DNA from: Nemertoderma westbladi
Lineage: Eukaryota > Xenacoelomorpha > Nemertodermatida > Nemertodermatidae
Length of the DNA: 64,000 nt
Direction of reading: 5' to 3'
Assembly (NCBI GenBank): GCA_032718475.1
Contig: JAUCBJ010006746.1
Coordinates: 19,682-83,681 of the forward strand
Shown here: one piece after another, positions 1-8,583 of the stretch
How the letters are laid out: each line of letters opens with the position of its first letter
How positions within the stretch are numbered: position 1 is the first letter of the stretch
Notes under the pieces: generated by a model
What the model was told of the DNA's origin: nothing
What the model saw: only the letters and a program-made list of their open reading frames with translations
Databases searched by the model: none
Program-made: the position numbers and the translations under genes

Positions 1-654
1 AGCTGTTAACTGTTTATTTATGCAGTCTTGATTCTCTTGAATATTTTCCAACTCTAGTTGGGTGGTCTCTTCAGATGCTCTTCTTTCTGCTTCTGCCACT
101 GCTCGCTTTCTTTCCGCTTCTACTGCTGCCGCTGCCGCTTTTCTTTCTGATTCTGCCGCTGCCGCTGCCGCTTTTCTATCCACTTCTGCCGCTTTTCTTT
201 CTGCTTCTGCCTCTGCTGCTGCCGCTGCTGCTATCTTTCTGTCTTCTATACGTTTTTTCTTTACTTGTTCTTCTTGGACTCTAGTGATGCGGAGGCGTTC
301 ATCAAATTTAGCTTGGTTCGCAGCTCTCATATCCGCATCGATTGCGTCCAACACAAGCTTGGCTCCTTCACTATTAGGGCTAAGCCCCTCCAGCCTTCTC
401 CTCAACTCTTCATCACCTACAAAGCGTTGATAGTCTGACAGATAGATGTCAATAGCATCCCTCTTATGCGGTTTCTCTGCTGTCGCTTCACTTTCCACTT
501 GGGAAAAGGTAGCGTCTGTTGATTCTCCAAGGGTTGAGCGCTCAGCTAACTGAGATTTCCACGGGGCAGTTCTTTGAACTTGGAGACTCACCGCTGTAAC
601 CAAGTCTTTACGGCAACTTGCAACGACGTGTCTTGTCTTCTTTTCGAAGCCTCC
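1..654 (-). CDS. Ala/Glu/Arg-rich open frame, partial at window edge, -1 frame relative to 588-1409
   Basis: Read on the minus strand, the frame opens after a TGA at 655-657 and stays open for 218 codons to the window edge. It overlaps the end of the 588-1409 frame by 67 bases in the -1 frame. The first third contains a non-repetitive acidic segment (around IYLSDYQRFVGDEELRRRLE). The rest is a charged helix with blocks of AAA/EAE/ERKA, from GCA/GCG/GAA repeats at about 70-240, probably coiled coil. No family is recognised. No AG acceptor and no room for an intron exist between the two frames, so they are joined either by a real -1 shift, or by a sequencing error or frameshift mutation. Low complexity makes homology arguments weak here. 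Confidence 0.45.
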
Positions 655-1409
655 TCAAAGGCCGATAGGATTAGTCTGATTCTTAGAATTCTTTCTCGAA
701 CTTGATAAAGCAGCTCTCCCTGCTCTTGAGGTCCTTGTGGTTGTCTAAACAATTGTTCCTCTAATCGCTCCATGGAGCTGAAGAATCCCTGTACGTATCC
801 GGCTGCTGACCTCTTCCATACAGCTGGATCGCTGGTTTCTTTTGTTACTCCCATCCTGTGTATGTCTTCCCAGGCAGCTTCCGATAAGTCAAACGGGAGT
901 CCGGGTCCGGGGAAGTTCCATTGCGACTCGACAATAGACTTCAGTTCTTCCCTTGTGTATCCCGCATAACTATCCTTGGTCGATCGCTTACTTCTCGCCC
1001 AATCAATCTGGTGTTCCTCCACCGCAATCAATACCCTAGTGAGTACGGCTGCAGGAAGGATGAGAAGGGGATCCGAATAAACCGCATCTGTCATCTTTGC
1101 TCCGTGCTCGGGTGTCAGCTCTACAGTATCCGCACTACTGGAGCTGTCGGGCCGCTGAGAAATAAGTTCTCGGCTCGCGGGTTGCTGCTGTTCCGCTGCT
1201 TCTTGGTCCCGCTTGACCTGAGCTCGAGTGCCTATGATAGACCTACGGTGTTGGACTAGCCTAGGGTCTGATACTACTACTGGAGGGATGATCTTTCTTA
1301 CAGTAGGAGGTGAGTTGAACTTCGGTCTCACACGTTCCACACTCCTGTCTGGGTCACAGATGGTTGTATCTAGGAGACTGTCTGACAGGTTTTGCTTTGT
1401 GTCAGACAT
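588..1409 (-). CDS. Hypothetical 273-residue protein, possible first frame of a retroelement or a frameshifted gene
   Basis: An ATG at 1409 opens 273 codons ending at TGA 588-590. The N-terminal third is polar and probably disordered (Ser/Gln/Pro rich). The C-terminal two thirds look folded and helical, with conserved-looking Trp residues (IDWARSKRSTK, SQWNFPGPGLPF, AVWKRSAAGY). There is no zinc knuckle, protease or polymerase motif. The frame ends in TTACAGCGGTGAG, which also reads as a splice donor (GTGAGT), but the -1 frame continues directly through it with no break. Upstream sequence is AT-rich and tandemly repeated, as in some retroelement leaders. A gag-like protein is possible, but no motif proves it. 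A cellular gene with an assembly frameshift is the alternative. Confidence 0.5.
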   Translation of the reverse strand: MSDTKQNLSDSLLDTTICDPDRSVERVRPKFNSPPTVRKIIPPVVVSDPRLVQHRRSIIGTRAQVKRDQEAAEQQQPASRELISQRPDSSSSADTVELTPEHGAKMTDAVYSDPLLILPAAVLTRVLIAVEEHQIDWARSKRSTKDSYAGYTREELKSIVESQWNFPGPGLPFDLSEAAWEDIHRMGVTKETSDPAVWKRSAAGYVQGFFSSMERLEEQLFRQPQGPQEQGELLYQVRERILRIRLILSAFEEASKRRQDTSLQVAVKTWLQR

Positions 1410-1546
1410 GTTTGTTTGTACAGTTGAATGCCTACTGCTATATTACAGTTAAAGCAAGTCTAGTAATTCAGTATCAACTGTTAGCCTAGTAATTAATTAC
1501 CGATACTGCTACTCAGTGTAGCGTGATATATATATAATATATTAGA

Positions 1547-1804
1547 ATACCGGTATGCTTATAGTATATATATAAGTATTATTACAGACTAGGTTTGTCA
1601 CAGAATACCGGTATATAATTTCAGCACAAATATATATAAATATATAATAGGCCTATCGTGAATACCGGTATACAGCTTACACTTATAATGCTATACTCCC
1701 ATATAAGTATAATTACAGACTAGAATTAATCACAGAATACCGGTATATAATTTAGCCTAAATTTATAGAAATAAATATAATAAGCCTATCGTGAATACCG
1801 GTAT
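1547..1804. repeat. Tandem duplication (~115-133 bp) with five copies of the palindrome ATACCGGTAT
   Basis: ATACCGGTAT occurs at 1547, 1605, 1662, 1737 and 1795. The segments 1547-1661 and 1662-1794 are imperfect copies of each other. They share the order palindrome, ATTACAGACTAG-like block, TCACAGA plus palindrome, TATAATTT, then GCCTATCGTGA plus palindrome. The second copy is longer by an insertion in its first half. Confidence 0.75.
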
Positions 1805-2760
1805 GTCAATTATTTTAAATAATTGAATTTCTGAATTTTTAGGGGTTACTTGGTTACTTTACTTACTTTATTACCGTTATTTGAGCAGTAGTCCAACTGA
1901 TATTGAGACCTAATTGTTGTATGGCAGGCCTACTATTTATAAATCGTTTGAGTTGATTTATAATATATATACCCGTTTAATGGGTTTTTGTCAATATTTG
2001 AAATAAATGTTATTATTTCTGGGGGGAGTCACTACACAGAAGCTGTGCGCTCTCAGTGAAGTGCTACTTGTTGGACACTAAAACAAATAATTCTAATTTA
2101 CCTAAGTTACTTAATACTACAAATTACGTACAATTCGGTGTGAGATTACAATCTCTAAATAAACACAAAAATTACAAGTACGAATTTTTAGGGTAATTTT
2201 ACAAGAAGTCTACAAACCAGCCTAACAAAGGGTTAGAATATCTGGTTATTACAACGGACAGGGTACTACGGTATTTGAAAATAATAAGTAGTAGTAAATA
2301 TACTGCGTTGTCCAGATAGGAAAAATACCACCGTCTGACGACTTATAGCCGTATCGCTATAAGTACTACGTTATGTATCACGGAGTGTTCCTACCTAGAA
2401 GTTAATTACCGCGGTCTACCAGAACCAACGTGCCTATTAACCACTTTACAACACAAATATACTGCCTACACACTAATTGCCTTCGGAAAGCACTGTACAC
2501 TAAACCCTAAATTAGGTACAAGTACTTATACAACAAATAATCAGTAGTTAAAAATACTTGAACAGCTAAAAGAACCACGGTATCTGCTGGAGTGACCGGG
2601 GCACAAAATCACCAGTCTTTACCTACGCCAAGCAGCCCTGATGTAGTACCGGGGTTAATTTAACTATAACGGTATATATAACAAGCACAATTACTGTAGG
2701 AATAAACTTGGGGATATGAATGTTGCGAATAATCGCATAAACTCTGAATAATAAATATTA

Positions 2761-3338
2761 CGCTACGCGTACAGACTACTCAAACAAAATGCAGACCAAA
2801 TACTGACAGACTACTATCAAGCCTAAACAAACTACGGTATATGCAGACTCCGAAATGGTTAGTTAGTATGCGTTCTAACCGAGTAGTACGACTTATTCTT
2901 TCGAGGGGGTTTACCTCACAGCACTGGAAGCCCCTACGTTCCCAACTGGCACTTTATCGGACATACACTCTACACACACCGAAATCTCTTCAGACCTAAC
3001 AACAGCCAGGCAAAATCCAGCCTACAAATTATCTAAATAAGAAATATTACGCTACCCGTACAGACTACACAAACAAAGTACAGACCAAACGCTGGCAGAC
3101 TACTATCAAGCCTAAATACACTACAGTATATGCAGACTCCGAAATGGTTAGTTAGTATGCGTTCTAACCGAGTAGTACGACTTATTCTTTCGAGGGGGTT
3201 TACCTCACAGCACTGGAAGCCCCTACTTTCCTAACTAGTACTTTTTCGGACATACGCTCTACACACACTACAGTCCCTTCAGACTTAACAACAGTCAGAC
3301 AACAGTCCAGCCTAAAAATTATCTGTACAATCTGAGCA
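2761..3338. repeat. Two tandem copies of a 289-bp unit
   Basis: The unit starting CGCTACGCGTACAGACTA at 2761 is repeated from 3050 (CGCTACCCGTACAGACTA). Long identical stretches include the block around CTCCGAAATGGTTAGTTAGT and the block around TTCTTTCGAGGGGGTTTACC. Differences are scattered single bases. No coding potential is apparent. Confidence 0.8.
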
Positions 3339-3668
3339 GGCTTACACGCCTTCTGCTCAATATTGGCCTACAAATAAATAAAACTGACAGAAATAAGTAA
3401 AATCTCAATAAAAAACCAGGGCGGGCCCTCCCTGATTCAATATTAAGGCCTACCGGTATCATGACCTACTAAACCACGACCTGCCAAGCTGCAGCAGGAC
3501 CACTAAATTAGTGGGCCGATTGATTTTTAGATGGATAAATGTGAATAAGTATATATAACATAGAATTGGCACCTCCAATGTCAACTGACAAGTTTCAAGA
3601 AGTATAATGTTGCTAATTAGGAAAAGTGTAATGTATTGAATTTATAAAATAATCGGTGCTTTCCTGTA

Positions 3669-3695
3669 ACCCCCCCCCCCCCCCCCCCCCCCCCC
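3669..3695. repeat. Poly-C homopolymer
   Basis: An uninterrupted run of C of about 27 bases. Its exact length is likely to be unreliable in an assembly. Confidence 0.9.
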
Positions 3696-3902
3696 ATCTG
3701 ATGTTAAATTCCTTTCCTGATGTTAAAACTATGCTGTTATTGGCAGCATTGTGTGTTAAGTAGCACTTTTTCACAGCATTTATGGCACTGAGTGATTTTT
3801 TCATGAACGAGCAAAGCGAGCAAGTGCAAGCAATAAAGAAAACGAGGATTGTATGATGAATATAAATCACTTCTTACAAAACTCATAACAATATAAACAT
3901 AA

Positions 3903-4526
3903 GTGAGGTTTGATCAAGAAACCGACCTACGGTTACAAAAAATAATTTTGTGTTTTTTTATACAGACAGACAGACTGACTAACACGAATTCAGACAAGCA
4001 GGATCGCGTCAAACCCATAAATCGACATTGGAAGTGGAATCGCCTTCCGAGAAAACCCCCAAAGCAAAACATTTTGTTAGATATCATGTTTCCCTAATTT
4101 TTGACAGACAAACGGACACACAGACAAACAGACTGATCGACAGTCTATGATCCGTCAGCCGTGGAAAGTAACAATTGCAATTAAATCACTGCACAGGAAA
4201 ACTCATAGCAAAAATTATCCTGTAGGACAAATACAATTATAGTATTTTGAAAAAGTAATACTGTTACTGAATCTTACAAATAATTGGCCACTTATTTATA
4301 ATAATTTCAAAATGAGTAAGGTCTACAAAAAATCAAATAACTCCAAAACTAAAATAGATATGAAAATTTCGTTTACAGTTTCAGAATTAGCAAAAAAGTC
4401 TGATCTAGAAAAAGTAAAAAAATAAAATTCGATATTTTAATACCAAATGAACTATTTTGACTTCAACCGCTAATTATGTGAAATAATATTTTGCAACGGT
4501 AGGTCGATTTCTTGATCAAACCTCAC
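3903..4526. mobile_element. 624-bp MITE with 38-bp terminal inverted repeats and ATAA target duplication
   Basis: The left end starts GTGAGGTTTGATCAAGAAA. The reverse complement of the right end is the same over 38 bases with 3 differences. Both sides carry ATAA (3899-3902 and 4527-4530), consistent with a 4-bp target duplication. The interior has no transposase, only AT-rich sequence with ACAGACAGAC-type simple repeats at about 3963-3980 and 4105-4140. It is a non-autonomous DNA element nested within the P-type transposon, 78 bp beyond the transposase stop codon. The superfamily is not assigned. Confidence 0.8.
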
Positions 4527-4603
4527 ATAAACACAAATGATTTTTCGAATATAAACTATTGACAATTATAATTATTATTGACATTGACATTGTATTACTA
4601 TAA

Positions 4604-7171
4604 CTATAAGTCCTTATTTCGTTGTCTCAATTTAAATTTTTTAATTTGGCTTTCCCGCACACTTTGTGATTCGTTTATGGATTTGTTTTTCCCGAACACA
4701 TTTACTGCCGTCAAGAAGACAACAGATTTATTGGACAATTCGTGCGCTTTACAACCAAATCCCAGGTCATAACTCCCACAGAAGTTCTCTAAGAGTACAA
4801 GAGCTGCGTTACGATAGTGTTTCATACTTTCGAGATACTTTTCCACAGCTGATAGAACTTTGAAGCACTCCGTAACAAGACAGTTCAGTTTAATCGGGGG
4901 TATAGTGAGTTTACCTCGGTTTAGAAGTTGGTGATAGCTACAATCCAGTACCAGATCTGTTTGTAACAACGTTTTACAATCCAGGCATGAGGTCTTAGCG
5001 AGCTTGTGAGCTGTATAGCCACTAATACAAACTATAATTTCTTTAGTTGTGGAATCAAACTCGGAAATATCAAGGTTTGCATCTTCGATAACCTTAATTA
5101 ACTCATCACACGATTCAGCGTCATTGTCCGAACTTATAATAACTTGCGAGTAATCAATGTTAGCTTTCAGAAGTGATCTAATCTGGAGTATCTTTTCTGA
5201 TTGCAGTGCTTCTTTGTGACTTATGAGAAATCTACCACCATTCATCTGCCTATAGCAGCCATAACGTCGCTCTAACTTGTCACTCTGCAGTTTTCGAGTT
5301 AGAACATAGTCATAGGAGTCAGAACTCAGTAGGGTTGTGCATATATCAGCAATAGCATTATTTGTACAAACAAATGCAGATCGTGTTTGTGCAGTTAACA
5401 TACGTTTACAAGAAATGGAATCATTTAACCACACTGATAAATTCCGAAGAAACATTGGTTTACCATCACCAGAGACCATGGCATTTCCTATAGGATTTGG
5501 ATGGAAACGCTGACCTGCATTAACAACAAGCCACCAATGGCTGATAAGTTGAAGGAAATCAGCAGTGCATTTCTCATTTGGGAAGTAATATCGACATGCA
5601 GCTATTGTTGTTTCGTGAAAGATAGCAAGAGCGAGAGAAACACTCTGCTTACTGTTACCGAAGTGGGTAGCAGAATAGGTCAACTTTGGAGCCAGACTAA
5701 GATGGCTACCGAGCTTACTGTCTCTCTCTTCTATTTCATATAAGAGTTGCCATTTTACTTGTCCCTTAGATACGGTATATTGAGTTCCATTAAGAGTATA
5801 TATAAATTCCCGATTTATCAGAAAGTATCGGAGTGAAGCGAGATTATTCCTAATATTTTTTATAATGTGAACAGAATCAAACATTAAATGTGGCATGTTA
5901 TCTAGAGAAATTGATAAAGGAAGATTGACGTGTAGCTTGTCAAAAGCTGCGGTATTTACAGAGCTGTCATCAGTAATGACTGCAATAAGATTAAAGTTAG
6001 CACCACGGAGAATAGTAATGCACATTTCAATACCCACCTGTACTGTAGAATGCGTCGCGGAAACAACTGGTTTGGCATGAATAACTATAGCAATAGATTT
6101 TTTCATTGAAGTCACCATAAAGCACACAAGACCAGAATAAAGTTGATCTGATGAGGCATCCTTACCAAAGAACTGACCACTACTATACATTTCCTGCTCC
6201 TGCAACTTAATCTCGTCTACCAACAATAATATATCATTGGAAATATTACCAGACTCCCTCATTAATATTAGGGCAGCCATGCAATCCACAGTTCCCGAGG
6301 TGATACTACATAGTAATGATAGTGATGGCAAAGGAAGTTGAGTCTTTAATAATTTATAGGCATTTACGGAAGTGTAACGAAGGAGTAAAGCAAACCTAAT
6401 CTGCTCAGAACTGTATTTAGGGCGACCTTTTGGTTTTATAAATTGTAGAGAGAAGAAACTGCTAATAATCGACTCATTGTCATCCTTATGAATTCGGCAG
6501 AAGTTTAGTAGTTCAGAAATCATTGTTGTAGAATTCAATTGGCAGTTATGAACAGATCGCAACCAACTTGGTAGAGTCAAAGGAATTCCATTATAGGATA
6601 ATCTAACATTTAAGTTGTTACTGATGTTTAACGTTTCAGAAATAGTTGGTATACCACTTACTATATTCAGTTTAAAGATTGTCAATGACTCAATGTCCGC
6701 TTTAACTTCATATCCAGTGAGTTCGATAGGCTTTGTTGCAATGTATTTATGCAGTTGTTCAAGGGATGAAATACGAGTTCGTTTTGTAAACTCCTCTAAT
6801 TCGTCTGGTTGGAATAAACGCTTAATTGGTTGTTTCCTAATAGGTGTAACTTGTTTGGCAGCCCAACTAGGAACACTCTGAGGATAAATACTTGGGTATG
6901 CTTCCTTCTTAAGAGTTGGCCTTAAGGTATTTCTATTAATGAACTCATTTTCAAAGTGAAGTATACAAACTTTGGAGCTACTGGATGGAGTCCAAGGTGA
7001 GGATAATGTATTCTCAGAACGGTTTGACATAAACTGTAGCCATGTGTGATAAACCGGAGATGATGATTGCGGAAAACTAAACATGGATGGTGTAGGACTG
7101 GCGGTGGTTGAACTAGTCGACTGTGATGCATATCCTGACTTGCAACCATAAACACAGCATTTCCCAACCAT
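4604..7171 (-). CDS. THAP-domain P-element transposase
   Basis: The frame is open from 7225. The ATG at 7169-7171 (MVGKCCVYGC) is preferred because it starts directly at the THAP zinc finger and gives 855 residues. The THAP finger shows the C2CH pattern: Cys pair in CCVYGC, the conserved Trp in TWLQF, Cys and His in VCILHF, and AYPSIYP in place of the AVPTIF box. The P-type RNase H core follows, with candidate catalytic acids in LLLVDEIKLQ (Asp about 319), AVITDDSSVN (Asp about 401) and KLERRYGCYRQMNGG (Glu about 634). The conserved FDSVHIIKNIRNN motif opens the GTP-binding insertion. There are no stops or frameshifts, so the enzyme may still be functional or be recently inserted. A THAP9-like host gene is the alternative, but flanking inverted repeats favour a mobile element. 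Confidence 0.88.
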   Translation of the reverse strand: MVGKCCVYGCKSGYASQSTSSTTASPTPSMFSFPQSSSPVYHTWLQFMSNRSENTLSSPWTPSSSSKVCILHFENEFINRNTLRPTLKKEAYPSIYPQSVPSWAAKQVTPIRKQPIKRLFQPDELEEFTKRTRISSLEQLHKYIATKPIELTGYEVKADIESLTIFKLNIVSGIPTISETLNISNNLNVRLSYNGIPLTLPSWLRSVHNCQLNSTTMISELLNFCRIHKDDNESIISSFFSLQFIKPKGRPKYSSEQIRFALLLRYTSVNAYKLLKTQLPLPSLSLLCSITSGTVDCMAALILMRESGNISNDILLLVDEIKLQEQEMYSSGQFFGKDASSDQLYSGLVCFMVTSMKKSIAIVIHAKPVVSATHSTVQVGIEMCITILRGANFNLIAVITDDSSVNTAAFDKLHVNLPLSISLDNMPHLMFDSVHIIKNIRNNLASLRYFLINREFIYTLNGTQYTVSKGQVKWQLLYEIEERDSKLGSHLSLAPKLTYSATHFGNSKQSVSLALAIFHETTIAACRYYFPNEKCTADFLQLISHWWLVVNAGQRFHPNPIGNAMVSGDGKPMFLRNLSVWLNDSISCKRMLTAQTRSAFVCTNNAIADICTTLLSSDSYDYVLTRKLQSDKLERRYGCYRQMNGGRFLISHKEALQSEKILQIRSLLKANIDYSQVIISSDNDAESCDELIKVIEDANLDISEFDSTTKEIIVCISGYTAHKLAKTSCLDCKTLLQTDLVLDCSYHQLLNRGKLTIPPIKLNCLVTECFKVLSAVEKYLESMKHYRNAALVLLENFCGSYDLGFGCKAHELSNKSVVFLTAVNVFGKNKSINESQSVRESQIKKFKLRQRNKDL

Positions 7172-7972
7172 TATAATAATAGTTAGTATATACAGTATAT
7201 ATATGCACCTCCAAACCATTATCAATAATCAATATCAGTAGGCCTAATCAATATTTATATATCCAGGTCAAATATGACTACCAAATGCAAATACAGAAAT
7301 AGCCTATACTATTTTGGCCTACCGAAATATGACCTACCATTTACATAAAGGGGAATGTCACGATTTGGGTACCTTCAAATTCAACACAAAATGCAGAAGT
7401 ATTTACCATTACTGGCCCTAGGGGAGGGGCCTTATGTTTAATTTTGTAAATTGTAAATTTGTACAAACTTATTAAATTAATAAAAATTTAGTATTTTGTA
7501 TTGCTGTATGGCAGATGGTAATTGCAATTGTAGGTAGGGCCTACCCGAAACCGAAACGTGACTGTACCACATAGAGAAATAAATACCATACCACATAAAG
7601 AAATAAATATAAGGTTCTACGGTAATGCATTTTAGGACCGATTTTTTACAGTACCGGTACTGGTATACAATAAACATAGCATTTCACATACGGTACCGGA
7701 CCGGTCCGCCGGTAGCAGCAGGCCTATTGCTATTGCTGTGCTGCAGTAGCTGCCAGGCTGCTGCAGTTAGATTAGAAAAGGTAAAGCCTCATCACGTAGC
7801 TGCTTAAACAGTTAGGGTTTGGGCTAATTTAATTGACATATATATGACCTATTAATTGACCTATTTAATTACAGAATTAGGGTACAGGGGTATACTGGTA
7901 TAGATGACGATGCTGGAAGATTAAGTCGGTTCGGCAGTTCGGTTTCGTTCGTTCTGGTGGTACCATGGGTAC

Positions 7973-8068
7973 CCTGACTGGAATACTTACATCAGTACAT
8001 ATTGTGCGCGCCGCAATGCAGTTAAACCTGTCTGCCTGTAGGTGGTAGGCCTAAGTATTCCAGTCAGG
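7973..8068. repeat. Perfect 17-bp inverted repeat with ~62-base loop
   Basis: cctgactggaatactta at 7973-7989 is exactly inverted at 8052-8068. It lies near the right end of the P-type transposon, between the transposase start and the terminal repeat. P elements carry subterminal inverted repeats that act in transposition, so a similar role is conceivable, but I found no matching partner at the other end. Confidence 0.7.
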
Positions 8069-8583
8069 CTGGGGGCTGGGGGTTGGAGGTCCTACCTGGT
8101 TATGCTTTGAAAAGTCGCCTACCTCCTGACCTCAGCTTGCAGCTAGTCGGCCAGTAGGCAGTAGGTAGAAATACTTTTAATTTTGAACACTAGGGCCCTA
8201 AGGCAGTACCAAGTACCAGTCTGCTGGTCCTGCAGTCCTGGTAGGTAGGTACTGGCGAAAATGACTGAGTAGTGTACTGCATACTGGTGTACTCTGGTAC
8301 TGCTGCTGTACTGTATGGCAGTATGATAATGTATACATACAGATAGCTGTATCCTGTATGGATAGTGGATAGGGAACAGTCTGGTGACAAACCTGAGGTA
8401 TACAGGACCGGTATTGGTTTATTACTGTAGGCCATAGCTAATGAATGAATCTATTATAATAATAATTATTTATTCCCTAACATTATCATACCTGGAAGGC
8501 AAGCTATATTTAAATTTTAAAAACCGGCCCACTAATTTCGGGGGGCTGCTGCAGCTTGGCAGGTCGTACTTTAGTAGGTCATG

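Larger units (their letters stand above)
1410..3459. other. AT-rich non-coding stretch with tandem duplications
   Basis: No frame with a recognisable product. It contains the palindrome-bearing duplication at 1547-1804 and the 289-bp duplication at 2761-3338 (listed separately). A short block at 2022-2090 with a run of six G and GC-rich sequence interrupts the AT-rich background. Because it lies upstream of the minus-strand frame starting at 1409, it may be that gene's promoter, leader or a long terminal repeat. No clear LTR ends or primer-binding site were found. Confidence 0.4.
3460..8583 (-). mobile_element. P-element-type DNA transposon, apparently complete, with 59-bp terminal inverted repeats
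   Basis: The left end (3460-3518) and the reverse complement of the right end (8525-8583) both begin CATGACCTACTAAA and are equal in length, with about 6 differences in 59 positions. They enclose one long transposase frame on the minus strand. Immediate flanks are similar but offset (CCGGTAT left, CTGGTAT right), so a 7-8 bp target duplication is possible but not exact. CCGGTA-type motifs are common nearby, which weakens that point. Inside are a nested MITE (3903-4526), a poly-C run (about 3669-3695) and a 17-bp inverted repeat (7973/8052). Total length about 5.1 kb, or about 4.5 kb without the MITE. Confidence 0.65.

Noticed and set aside
62-430. Plus-strand 122-residue Ala/Ser/Phe-rich frame
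   Set aside because: It is the antisense of the Ala/Glu repeat in the minus-strand frame 1-654 and is low complexity.
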